DNA of 64,000 nucleotides from Aureitalea marina (GTDB lineage Bacteria > Bacteroidota > Bacteroidia > Flavobacteriales > Flavobacteriaceae). The stretch covers positions 1,600,501 through 1,664,500 of the forward strand of contig NZ_MQUB01000001.1 in NCBI RefSeq assembly GCF_002943755.1. The letters are read 5' to 3'. Below are positions 25,891 through 36,625 of the stretch, piece by piece (the stretch's first letter is position 1; each line of letters starts with the position of its first letter). A model generated the notes under the pieces. That model searched no databases. It was not told where the DNA came from and worked only from the letters and a program-made list of their open reading frames with translations. The position numbers were made by a program, and so were the translations under genes.

Positions 25891-26574
25891 TTACTGCTTT
25901 TTCTTGGGTTTGGGAAAGCGTTCTTCCGAGATGAGTTTCCCATCGGCATAATTGGTCCAAAGGCCGTGCTTCTTACCATTCTTGTAAAAACCCTTGATGA
26001 CCACATCCCCTTTGGCGTTGTAGTAGATGGCCTCGCCCTGCAACTCATCCTGCACATAGGCAAGGTCTTTCAGGAGTACACCTTCTGGCGAGAAATACTG
26101 GTTTGGGCCTTCCTTGATACCATCTTTGTAGGTGATCTTTTCGGTAACCTGCCCATTGGGATAATAGGTTTCCCAATTCCCATCCAACTTCCCATTGGTA
26201 TAGAACTCCCTAGTCATCACCTGGTCCGTACCCTTGTGAAAGAACAGCCATTCTCCTTCCCTGGCTTTGCCCACCATCTTACCGGTGGAAACTAATAATC
26301 CATTTGGGGTAAAATAACTGACCTCAGTCGTGTTGGAATTCTTCTGAAACTGTTTGATCACCGAAGGCTGATCCCCGCAATCCCCGCAATAGAAACGAAA
26401 TTCCCCCACTTCCTTACCATGCTCAAAGCTTCCTTGGTATCTCAGTTGCTGAGTGCCTTCGTAGTATTTCCGCCAGGGACCATGACGCTCTCCGGCCTTA
26501 TCCACCTGATTGAATTCCTGGGCAGAAAGGTTTCCGACTACGATAAGAATAAAAACAGTTAATAAGCGCTTCAC
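25891..26574 (-). CDS. Exported MORN/YwqK-repeat protein
   Basis: A 227-residue protein with signal peptide ending NLSAQ (18) and about eight repeats of roughly 23 residues of the type NGKLDGNWETYYPNGQV (G-x-W-x-x-Y-x-x-G), the MORN-like YwqK pattern. A Cys pair in FYCGDCGD interrupts the second repeat. Databases call this family 'toxin-antitoxin system YwqK family antitoxin', but no toxin gene is nearby and export argues against that role. It follows yidC on the same strand with a 64-base gap, so it may be the last gene of pyrG-yidC. The C-terminus is basic (PKPKKKQ). Confidence 0.8.
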   Translation of the reverse strand: MKRLLTVFILIVVGNLSAQEFNQVDKAGERHGPWRKYYEGTQQLRYQGSFEHGKEVGEFRFYCGDCGDQPSVIKQFQKNSNTTEVSYFTPNGLLVSTGKMVGKAREGEWLFFHKGTDQVMTREFYTNGKLDGNWETYYPNGQVTEKITYKDGIKEGPNQYFSPEGVLLKDLAYVQDELQGEAIYYNAKGDVVIKGFYKNGKKHGLWTNYADGKLISEERFPKPKKKQ

Positions 26575-26638
26575 TGGATTGATTTTAGAACAAAAACGTC
26601 CAAACCATCGCCATAATTGTGTAATACGAACAAACAGG

Positions 26639-28528
26639 CTATTTCCTTGCCCGTTGTTGGTTCTTTTTCTGTTGCTCGGCCTGCTCCATCATCTCACTCA
26701 TTTTACGCTGAAACTTGCTTTGCTTCTTTGGTTTCTTCTTGTTCTCCTGGATCTTGGCGTGGATCTTATCCTCGTCCAGGATCATGTTTTTGATGACCAG
26801 CATAATACTAATTGTCAGCACATTAGAGGTAAAGTAATAGAGTGAAAGACCACTAGCATAGTTGTTAAAGAAGACCAGCATGAATAAAGGAGACAAGTAC
26901 ATCAGGAACTTCATATTAGGCATTCCCGGTTGCTGTTGTGCCTGCATGGACTGCCCCATGGTCATTCGCATATAGATAAAGATCGCAATTGAAGCCAGGA
27001 TGGGGAACAAACTCACGTGATCTCCATAGAATGGAATGTGAAATGGTAATTCGTACACCACATCATAACTGGAAAGATCATCCGCCCAGAGGAAACTCTT
27101 CCCCCTGAGGTCGTAGGCCATGGGAAAGAAGGTAAATAGGGCATAGAAGACCGGGATCTGCATCAAGGCAGGCAAACATCCCTTTAGAGGACTGGCGCCG
27201 GCGATGTTCTGCAACTTCATGGTCTCCTGCTGGATCTTCATATTGTCACCTTCGTATTCTTGACGGATCTCGTCCAGTTCCGGCTTGAGTATCTTCATCT
27301 TGGCCTGGGCCACATACTGCCTGTACTGAACAGGGGAAAGCATGATCTTGATGATGATGGTCAAGACGATGATGGCAATTCCTGCAGGTAGGAATCCACT
27401 TAAGAATCCAAATAATGGGATGATGAAATATTTGTTGATCACACCAAAGATTCCCCAGCCCAAAGGCATAGCTTCGTCCAGGTTACGGCCATATTCCTTG
27501 AGAATCTGGTAATCCGTCGGGCCGTAGTACATGTTCATGTTGTAGCTCAGGGCTCCCCCCTTCGGCTCCAATAACATCTTAGCTCCATAACGTTTGGTAT
27601 AAAGCGTATCTACTGTTTCATCCTCAACCAAGTCTGTCGAAGTGAACTGAACTTCCGGGAATGCCTCATCAGTAAGTAACATCGAACTAAAGAAATGCTG
27701 TCTGAAGTTCATCCAGCTGACATCTTTCTCCAATTCGTCATCTTCTCCACCAGGAGACAGTTTACTGTGCTTATCCCCTTCGTACTGGTAGGTCAGACGA
27801 GTATATCGATTTTCATAAGTAATACTTCGCGCGGTGCGATAGGCCTGTAACTGCCAGTCCAGGTTAATGGGACGGCTGGTATCCATGATCCCTTCCATAC
27901 CCTGGGTCCGCAGGTTGAAATCCAACATGTACTCTCCTGGTCTCAGTTCATATCGATATTCGAGAAAACTGTTCGCAGAAGTCTTCAATTTCATGGAAAG
28001 TACCGGGTTATCCCCGTTCTGTGTCAGTTCTGGTTCAAAGAAAAGATCACGGCTGTTTAGTAATCGGTTCTCGGAAGAGAACTGCATGTTCAAGTCCGCA
28101 TTGCCATCCTTGATCAGGTAGATAGGTTCTCCCAGGTAATTGCTTTCGTTCTTTACCAGGGCCTCAGTAATATACCCCCCTTTGTTGCTCACGGTGAGCT
28201 TCAGCACATCATTTTCGATCACGGTGGTTCCTCCTTGTGCTGATGGCAGGCTGGCGGAGTAGGCAAATGATCCCAACTTGTTTTGGGCGTCGGCCATGGC
28301 AACGGAATCGTTACTACTAACCACTATTTGCTCTGTTGCCTCATCGAAACTGATGGCTTGCTTGGTACTATCTTCTGCAGCCTGTTCTGCTTCCTCTTTG
28401 GCAGCCTCTATACGGGCAGCCTCCAACTCTTCTTCAGTTGGTTGATTCTGATAGAGCATGAACAACAGTATGGCTCCGATCAGTACAAAACCGATTATCG
28501 AGTTGATATCAAATTTCTTTTCTTCCAT
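26639..28528 (-). CDS. yidC: Membrane protein insertase YidC
   Basis: A 629-residue insertase of the long, Gram-negative form. N-terminal membrane helix at about 10-25 (IIGFVLIGAILLFML), a large periplasmic domain (about 95-350), then the conserved five-helix insertase core from about 365 (FGFLSGFLPAGIAIIVLTIIIKIML, SPVQYRQYVAQAKM, ASPLKGCLPALMQIPVFYALF) and a basic tail (KKPKKQSKFQRKM) that can contact ribosomes. It inserts and folds inner-membrane proteins with or without SecYEG. It lies 86 bases after pyrG, a pairing common in Bacteroidota. Confidence 0.97.
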   Translation of the reverse strand: MEEKKFDINSIIGFVLIGAILLFMLYQNQPTEEELEAARIEAAKEEAEQAAEDSTKQAISFDEATEQIVVSSNDSVAMADAQNKLGSFAYSASLPSAQGGTTVIENDVLKLTVSNKGGYITEALVKNESNYLGEPIYLIKDGNADLNMQFSSENRLLNSRDLFFEPELTQNGDNPVLSMKLKTSANSFLEYRYELRPGEYMLDFNLRTQGMEGIMDTSRPINLDWQLQAYRTARSITYENRYTRLTYQYEGDKHSKLSPGGEDDELEKDVSWMNFRQHFFSSMLLTDEAFPEVQFTSTDLVEDETVDTLYTKRYGAKMLLEPKGGALSYNMNMYYGPTDYQILKEYGRNLDEAMPLGWGIFGVINKYFIIPLFGFLSGFLPAGIAIIVLTIIIKIMLSPVQYRQYVAQAKMKILKPELDEIRQEYEGDNMKIQQETMKLQNIAGASPLKGCLPALMQIPVFYALFTFFPMAYDLRGKSFLWADDLSSYDVVYELPFHIPFYGDHVSLFPILASIAIFIYMRMTMGQSMQAQQQPGMPNMKFLMYLSPLFMLVFFNNYASGLSLYYFTSNVLTISIMLVIKNMILDEDKIHAKIQENKKKPKKQSKFQRKMSEMMEQAEQQKKNQQRARK

Positions 28529-28614
28529 ATGTCAAACCGACTCTAAGCCGGTGATTATTAGTATTCCCACAGTGGCAATAATCCTACCCCTTTTCTATTT
28601 TCAGACAAATTGTC

Positions 28615-30249
<1,635 letters not shown>

Positions 30250-30265
30250 TTACCTATACGGGAGG

Positions 30266-30273
30266 CAAAGTTA
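30266..30273 (-). promoter_or_regulatory. -7 box TAACTTTG before pyrG
   Basis: Exact TAnnTTTG match on the minus strand, 34 bases before the ATG at 30231. The transcript would carry a leader of roughly 28 bases with a pyrimidine-rich start codon context; a nucleotide-sensing role was not detected. Confidence 0.5.
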
Positions 30274-30377
30274 CGGAATATTCGCTTGGAATCGGCTAAG
30301 AAATTTCCAAAACATTGTCTTGAAAAAGCGAACGATTAAGAGGGTGAACAAATTACTCAAAGGAGCCCTAAAACTGC

Positions 30378-30914
30378 TTATCTCCAGCGCTCGAATTCGG
30401 CCATACGATCTCCCACATAACGCACCCAGCGCTCTTCAGCTTCCCGAATATTGGAATGATCTGTCTCCTTATCGTAGAGTTGTTGCATGGCCCGTCTGGC
30501 CTGCTCTACCTCTTCATACAGATCGGATAGTTCATCCTGGGGATCCAGATCAAAGGCTGTTTCGGACAGTACTTTGCGGAAAATACGGGCATGCAATTCG
30601 GAAATATCAAAATGGGTTTGTTCGTGACGCAGAATGTAGTCATTGACCTCATCAGGATTATACCAGGAAGATTGCGGATAGAAATTGCTCTCTACAGAAT
30701 ACTTCAGATCCAGTTGCCCACCTCTGACTCCAATAGAATAAGAAAATGAGATCCCACTGCTGGTACTAGCCACATAAGTACCCCAACTTTGAGGAGTCCC
30801 CCTGAAATCCTCCCAGGTCAGTTTCCGCTCCTCACTCCAAAGGATTTTGTCTTCGTCCCCCGTTGGGGTTTGATTAGGAAGAAATAATAAGATGGTGAGT
30901 ACGAGGAATTTCAT
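30378..30914 (-). CDS. DUF922-family exported Zn-protease-like protein
   Basis: A 178-residue protein with a short N-terminal hydrophobic segment (MKFLVLTILLFLPNQ) that is probably a signal peptide. The pattern WSEERKLTWEDFRG followed by LRHEQTHFDISELHAR matches DUF922 (PF06037), whose HExxH motif suggests zinc binding; no substrate is known. It is the last gene of the guaA operon, 47 bases after OsmC. The C-terminal third is a helical, charged segment (EEVEQARRAMQQLYDKE) and lacks an obvious third metal ligand. Confidence 0.8.
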   Translation of the reverse strand: MKFLVLTILLFLPNQTPTGDEDKILWSEERKLTWEDFRGTPQSWGTYVASTSSGISFSYSIGVRGGQLDLKYSVESNFYPQSSWYNPDEVNDYILRHEQTHFDISELHARIFRKVLSETAFDLDPQDELSDLYEEVEQARRAMQQLYDKETDHSNIREAEERWVRYVGDRMAEFERWR

Positions 30915-30961
30915 TGAGGTTAGAACGGAATATCCCTCATTTTATTGGGGATCCGATCAGA

Positions 30962-31366
30962 TTATCCCCATAGGAACTCGATATCCTTTTGAATCTCCGG
31001 ATGTAAGCTGTGGTGTACGGGGCAGGTCATTCCGGTTCTCTCCAGAATAGTTCGATCTTTTGGACTGATCCCTGCTGGCATATGCAGGGTCACTTCAATT
31101 CGGGCGATCCGTCTGGGATCTGATGCCATGGTCTTGGTTACTTCCGCGGTGGATCCTTTCAGTTCCACTCCCATATCCCTGGCTTTTATACCCATTACAG
31201 TGAGCATACAGTTAGCCAATCCGGTTGCGACCGTATCGGTAGGCGAAAACGCTTCACCTAGGCCATGATTATCCAATGGAGCATCGGTCAGGTATTCGTT
31301 TCCAGAAGCCAGGTGTTGGCAATTGGTCCTCAGACCTCCCAGATAGGTTACTTTGGAAGTAGGCAT
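30962..31366 (-). CDS. OsmC-family peroxiredoxin-like protein
   Basis: A 134-residue OsmC-fold protein. Both family cysteines are present: GLANCMLTVMG in the long helix and GMTCPVHHSL near the C-terminus, consistent with thiol-based reduction of organic hydroperoxides. It starts with the TAATG overlap of the upstream LysM gene, so it is translationally coupled to it within the guaA operon. The dimeric active site would be complete. Whether it acts in peroxide or osmotic response cannot be told. Confidence 0.9.
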   Translation of the reverse strand: MPTSKVTYLGGLRTNCQHLASGNEYLTDAPLDNHGLGEAFSPTDTVATGLANCMLTVMGIKARDMGVELKGSTAEVTKTMASDPRRIARIEVTLHMPAGISPKDRTILERTGMTCPVHHSLHPEIQKDIEFLWG

Positions 31367-33267
31367 TATTTGATGATCTCTAAATTTAGGTCCTGATTGT
31401 ATTTCAGCAGAAAAAAGGCCTGATTCCGATAGCCTGAGAACATTTTCTTGTTATACTGGAATCTGTTCTCCACATATTCCGTGGCCACATTAGGCCCACT
31501 GCCATCATAGATGTCATCTGCCGTTCCCAGGCGCAGTAGAATATCGTAAGTCAGGTCGAAACCACGTACCGCATATCGGTTGGGCAGGACCCCGTATCTA
31601 TTCTGATAACTGACCAAAAAGGCATTCTTATCTTCAAAATCGTAAGGCTTGCTAACCGCAGGAAAAGTGAAATTGAGATTGGCCAGGTGCATATTGGACA
31701 CATCGTCAAACTCAAAGACATCTCCTTTATTCAGCGTAAACAGCCTAATGGCATATTCCTCGGTAGGCATGCCGTTGAGCAACCCGATCACATTGCTGAC
31801 CAGTATAGGATCGGTCGATTCAATAATGACCCAATTCTCCAGTAACTCCTTGGCTAGTTTCTCTTCCAGGTGAACCTGGTATATAAAGCCTTCCTCCTGG
31901 GGAGTGATCAGTTGGATTCCAGGCAGCGCGGCTTGTATGGCCGCAACTTGGTTTGCCCGGCTACCATCCGTGATCAGGATCATCTTTTTACCAGCCGATT
32001 CTGCTACGATGTAATCCAGCATGGCCTTTTCCATGATTCCCTGATCAGGGAGTGTCTGGAAGGTGTTAGAGGTCAAATCGATTCCCCGATTACTCAGCGG
32101 TGAGAACACGGGTGTTCCCTCCGATCTCAGCTCACGGGCTACGTATTCAACATTTCGCTTTAACAGCGGTCCGATCACGGCCTGAGTGCCGTCAAAACTG
32201 TTGGAGGACATGATCTGGCTAACTGCATTTACACTTCCCTCTGTATCGTACACATCCATGCGGACAGCTATCCCTTTATCTTTGGCAAAATCGACCGCCA
32301 TCAGGGCCCCACTGTAGAAATCAAGGGCTACCCTTGCAGCATTGTTTCTGGGATCCTGCATGATCGCGTTTCTCAGTTCTACCGAATCGGTTTCGAACTT
32401 CGGAACCTGGAAAGGCAACATCAGGGCCAGCCTCTTGGCATCCCGGTTGTTGATATAAGACTCCAGGTCTGTAGATTCGAACGCCGTAGCAGCACCTTCC
32501 TCTTCCTTGGGAATCTTTAAGATCATTCCCTCCTTGAGGCCGTCTGCCGCATATGGATTGAGGGCAACGATCTCTTCCTGGCTAAGCCCCAGCTTGATCT
32601 TTAACCGAAAGAACCCCTCTTTGGGCTGGACTTCGTAAAAATCAAATCGATCGTCTTCGATCACAGACTCTTCAGTTACTTTTTCTTCCGGGACAATAAG
32701 CTCCATTCCGATAGGAAAATTCTCTGGCATCCCTGGATTCAATGCTTCCAATTCGGCAACGGTTATTCCGTACATCCTGGCTATACCATAGCGTGTTTCC
32801 TTGGGCTCGACAAGATGCTTTGCCTGATTAGCCGTATTGGATTCTGATATTTCCGTATTCACCTGGTTTTCAGAAGCCTTGGGAAGGCCGATGGGAATCT
32901 GGAGCCTTTCACCCTTTTTCAAAGGTTTGGAATAGAGGTGCTTGTTGTAGCGCTTGAGATCATCTTCCGTGATGTCGTATCTCTGAGCAATGCTGAACAA
33001 GGTCTCCTTCTTCTTGACTTTGTGCTTACGGAATCTGACAGGTTGCTGTTCCGGGATCACCAACACCTCACTCAGGCTAACACCAGAGCGCGCTTCGGGA
33101 TTGAGTTCGTAGATGGAAGCCGTACTTACATTGTATTGCTTAGCAATACTGTAAACGGTTTCACCCGCTTGGACCGTATGACTGCGGTATTGCGCCAGGA
33201 GTTTACTTACAAGAAGAAGACTACAGGCCAGTAAGCGTAATGATCGTGTGTTTTTGATTATTCCCAT
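31366..33267 (-). CDS. LysM repeats plus type 1 periplasmic-binding domain protein
   Basis: A 633-residue exported protein. After the signal peptide (about 1-25, ending KLLAQ) come four LysM-like units at about residues 27-72, 79-127, 148-192 and 209-252 (each with xVxxxETxxxIAxxY and a closing LxIP), then a type 1 periplasmic-binding (leucine-binding-like) domain from about 275 to 630. LysM binds peptidoglycan; the second domain may bind a small molecule or act structurally, as in LpoA-like regulators of cell-wall synthases. It overlaps the guaA end by 10 bases and the osmC start by one base. Confidence 0.85.
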   Translation of the reverse strand: MGIIKNTRSLRLLACSLLLVSKLLAQYRSHTVQAGETVYSIAKQYNVSTASIYELNPEARSGVSLSEVLVIPEQQPVRFRKHKVKKKETLFSIAQRYDITEDDLKRYNKHLYSKPLKKGERLQIPIGLPKASENQVNTEISESNTANQAKHLVEPKETRYGIARMYGITVAELEALNPGMPENFPIGMELIVPEEKVTEESVIEDDRFDFYEVQPKEGFFRLKIKLGLSQEEIVALNPYAADGLKEGMILKIPKEEEGAATAFESTDLESYINNRDAKRLALMLPFQVPKFETDSVELRNAIMQDPRNNAARVALDFYSGALMAVDFAKDKGIAVRMDVYDTEGSVNAVSQIMSSNSFDGTQAVIGPLLKRNVEYVARELRSEGTPVFSPLSNRGIDLTSNTFQTLPDQGIMEKAMLDYIVAESAGKKMILITDGSRANQVAAIQAALPGIQLITPQEEGFIYQVHLEEKLAKELLENWVIIESTDPILVSNVIGLLNGMPTEEYAIRLFTLNKGDVFEFDDVSNMHLANLNFTFPAVSKPYDFEDKNAFLVSYQNRYGVLPNRYAVRGFDLTYDILLRLGTADDIYDGSGPNVATEYVENRFQYNKKMFSGYRNQAFFLLKYNQDLNLEIIK

Positions 33268-34787
33268 TCGATGGTAGCAGGTGGTTTGGAGCTGATATCG
33301 TATACTACTCTATTAACGCCTTTCACCCGATTTATTATATGATTGGAGATCTCCTGCAGGAATTCATGCGGCAGGTCAACCCAATCTGCGGTCATCCCAT
33401 CCGTACTTTCTACGGCTCTCAGGGCGACGACTCGCTCGTAGGTCCTTTCGTCTCCCATTACACCAACACTCTGAACGGGAAGCAAGATGGCCCCAGCCTG
33501 CCAGATATCATCATAAAGATTCCATCGTCTCAAGCCAGAAATGAACACATCGTCCACTTCCTGTAGTATACTCACTTTCTCTTCGGTTATGGTCCCTAAT
33601 ATCCTGATCGCCAGACCGGGACCCGGGAATGGATGACGACCCAATAACTCAGAATCGATGCCCAATTCGTGACCCACTCGTCTTACCTCATCCTTGAACA
33701 GCATCCGGAGTGGTTCCACTATTTTCAATTTCATATAGTCCGGTAGTCCTCCAACATTGTGGTGCGACTTGATGGTCACAGAAGGCCCATTAACCGATAC
33801 ACTTTCGATCACATCCGGATAAATGGTCCCTTGACCTAACCACTCTACGTCTTCCAGTAAATGTGCCTCGTCGTCAAAGACTTCGATAAATGTCTTACCG
33901 ATCGCCTTTCTTTTGAGTTCCGGATCGCTCAGTCCGGAAAGGGCTCTCAAGAAGCGTGCCGAAGCATCAACTCCCTTTACATTCAATCCCATTCCTTTGT
34001 ACTGCTCCAGTACGCTATCAAATTCGTTCTTCCTAAGCAGTCCGTTGTTTACAAAGATGCAATACAGGTTGTCCCCTATGGCCTTATTGAGTAGTACAGC
34101 AGCAACAGTCGAGTCTACACCTCCACTTAATCCAAGGACTACTTTCCCGTCTCCGACCTTGTCTTTCAGGTCCTGAACGGTCTCCTCCACAAAATGAGCC
34201 GGAGTCCAATTGCGTTTCAGACCAGCTACGTGAATCAGGAAATTCTCTAATAGGAGTTTGCCGTGTTCTGTATGATAAACTTCCGGGTGAAATTGGATCC
34301 CATAGGTCTCTTCTCCACCAATCCGGTAAGCTGCATTCTTGACATCATTGGTACTGGCCAATCGAATTCCCCGCTCCGGCAATTGGGCGATGGTGTCGCT
34401 GTGGCTCATCCAGACCTGAGTCTCTTCCGGTATACCTGCAAATAGTACTTCTTCTCCAATGATGGTGGAAAGGTTTGCCCGTCCGTACTCCCGGATATTG
34501 GAGGGCTCTACGCTACCTCCGTAAAACTGGGCCAGATACTGGGCTCCATAGCAAACTGCTAACAGAGGAATTTCTCCTTTGATATTTTCCAGCTTGGGAT
34601 GAGGAGCGTCTTCAGACCGGACAGAAAACGGGCTTCCCGAAAGGATTACAGCCTTAAAACTTTCCAGATCTTCCGGAATATGGTGGTAGGGATGGATCTC
34701 ACAGTAGATATTTAGCTCACGTACTCTCCTGGCAATCAGTTGAGTGTATTGAGATCCAAAATCGAGAATCAGAACATTGTTTTGCAT
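33258..34787 (-). CDS. guaA: GMP synthase (glutamine-hydrolysing)
   Basis: A 509-residue enzyme that aminates XMP to GMP. The start is ATG 34787 ([17 protein letters not shown]); the frame is open further but unconserved. The glutaminase domain has [11 protein letters not shown] with catalytic Cys and [12 protein letters not shown]; the synthetase PP-loop is [15 protein letters not shown] (about 228-242), and the C-terminal dimerisation domain ends [19 protein letters not shown] box ends only three bases before the ATG, so the mRNA may be leaderless. Downstream genes LysM/PBP, osmC and DUF922 overlap or follow closely. Confidence 0.97.
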   Translation of the reverse strand: MQNNVLILDFGSQYTQLIARRVRELNIYCEIHPYHHIPEDLESFKAVILSGSPFSVRSEDAPHPKLENIKGEIPLLAVCYGAQYLAQFYGGSVEPSNIREYGRANLSTIIGEEVLFAGIPEETQVWMSHSDTIAQLPERGIRLASTNDVKNAAYRIGGEETYGIQFHPEVYHTEHGKLLLENFLIHVAGLKRNWTPAHFVEETVQDLKDKVGDGKVVLGLSGGVDSTVAAVLLNKAIGDNLYCIFVNNGLLRKNEFDSVLEQYKGMGLNVKGVDASARFLRALSGLSDPELKRKAIGKTFIEVFDDEAHLLEDVEWLGQGTIYPDVIESVSVNGPSVTIKSHHNVGGLPDYMKLKIVEPLRMLFKDEVRRVGHELGIDSELLGRHPFPGPGLAIRILGTITEEKVSILQEVDDVFISGLRRWNLYDDIWQAGAILLPVQSVGVMGDERTYERVVALRAVESTDGMTADWVDLPHEFLQEISNHIINRVKGVNRVVYDISSKPPATIEWE

Positions 34788-34790
34788 AGG

Positions 34791-34798
34791 CAAAAGTA
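34791..34798 (-). promoter_or_regulatory. -7 box TACTTTTG directly before guaA
   Basis: Exact TAnnTTTG match on the minus strand ending three bases before the guaA ATG. If used, transcription would begin at or just inside the start codon. Confidence 0.45.
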
Positions 34799-34851
34799 GC
34801 TTAAAATTTAATTGGAATCCCAGCGCCGGGATCAAAATTTACAGATCGGAT

Positions 34852-36452
34852 TCAGTCCTCCAGCACCACTATACTGAATTGCTGCAACAAGGGATCTAGA
34901 TCCGATTTTAATCGGTCCATCAGGGCCTGATCCCACAGCATATAGAATTGAGAGAAATTGACCCCTCTCTCCTGCAAGGACCCTCCGGGAAATAACTCAT
35001 TCCAAAGTGCCATTAGACGTTGAATGCTATCTGAGAATTTTCTTTTCTGCGCCTTGAGTAGTCTTTTCTCCAATCGGTCCAAACCGTTCAATTGCTTTTT
35101 CTCTTGGGCTGCCACAGCCCCTCGAATGAGCGGTCGGTCTGTGTTGCCAATTGGTGAAGAGCTTTGAATTGTTCGACCAAATGTGCCCGTTGTGGTTCAA
35201 AATCAATTTTAATTTCCGAATGCTGATGGGTATAATCATTGATCAATTGCTCCCTTCCGGAGAAAAATGAGGCTATAGGGATATCGAAGGATTCGAATTT
35301 TTTCCACTGTTTCTCAGTGGCCAAAAGAGCCGAATTACGGAGCATAACCACAGGAAATGGTACCTGGAAAGACTCAAAACAACTTCGAAGTTGCAACCAA
35401 TAGGCCAATTCTCCTCCTCCACCGATATAACACAGATTGGGCAGAATGACCTCCTGGTATAACGGTCTGAGCAGGGCATTGGGTGAGAACCGTTCAGGGT
35501 ACTCATCTAATTGGTTAAGCAGCTGCTCTTTGGACCACTGTTGCTGACCATCGGACAACCCAAAACCTTCCTCGTGCTCTACAATACGGACTCGATTGCC
35601 TTGCCCCAGGTAAAAAAGATTGATCTCTCTGGGATTGACCTGACGTTTATACCCCAACTCCTCCAATTGTCCAGAAGTATGACCAACCGTCTTATGAGTA
35701 GGTTGTTCAAGCAGTTCTTTTTTAAAGTATGGGATCATCCACTTCTTCAAGGCTGCAGAATTACCGTCCACTATAACCAGTCCATAGGCCGAAAACAATT
35801 CATTGGCCAGATAGCGGGTAGCAGCGCTCAGATCATTGTGCTTCGTATAAGCATTAACAAAGAGATCCGATAAATACTTTCCGTTGGTAGACTTTCCCAG
35901 TTCGGACTCCAACAGTTTGGCAACTCGATCCAAGCCTTGGGTGTCCAGGTCGCCAACTGCTCCTCCGGCCTCGTGCTCCCACTTGAATTTCTTGCCGTGG
36001 AGGTTGAAATAGTTGATCTCCTCAAAATCGTGATCCTCACTGGCCATCCAAAACACAGGTACGAAATTCTTGGCAGGATGCTCTTCCTTTAAACGTTCAC
36101 ACAAGTTGATGACGGAAAAGATCTTATACAGAAAATAGAGCGGCCCACTAAACAAATTCAGTTGATGTCCCGTAGTAATGGTAAAGGTATTGGACTCCTT
36201 AAGTGCTTTTAGGTTAGCCCTGGTGATGTCGCTAAACTCTAGGCCTTTGTACTGATTTTCCAGTTCGGTAGCCAAAGCCTTTCTGATCGCAGGATCATAC
36301 TGAGCCTCACGATCCGCAAGCTGATCACTTAGACCCTCGAGGCTTGGAAATCGACCGTAAAACGAATTCAATTCAGGCCTTTGTTGTAAATAATCCAGAA
36401 TGATGGCAGAAAAGTAACCAGCCTCGGAATAAGGGAGAGTAATGGTGGGCAT
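34852..36452 (-). pseudogene. bshC: Bacillithiol biosynthesis cysteine-adding enzyme BshC, frameshifted
   Basis: BshC adds cysteine to glucosaminyl-malate, the last step of bacillithiol synthesis. Frame one starts at ATG 36452 (MPTITLPYSEAG), carries FTITTGHQLNLFSGPLYFLYK, VFWMASEDHDFEE and the GGGGELAYWLQLR segment, and breaks after TDRSFEG, ending at 35088. Adding one base to the CCCC run at 35118-35121 (GGGG in the gene) joins it to AVAAQEKKQLNGLDRLEKR, KFSDSIQRLM and LFPGGSLQERG, the normal BshC end at 34852. Corrected length is 533 residues, right for the family. A base-call error is more likely than true inactivation. Confidence 0.88.
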
Positions 36453-36625
36453 AAACAACGCGAATGGTAAACAAAAATAACCCAATTGGGCCCGATAAGT
36501 TCTAAAGATAAGTTAATTTGATCACAGGCCACAGGAGCTTCCCAATTCCCTCATAAAATTGGCTTAACCAGCCATTCTCTTCAGACTTATTTTAGTAGTT
36601 TTAGCCGAATTTATAATAACCAACT

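Noticed and set aside
25891-26574. YwqK-family protein as an antitoxin
   Set aside because: It has a signal peptide and MORN-type repeats, and no toxin gene is adjacent; the name is inherited from databases.
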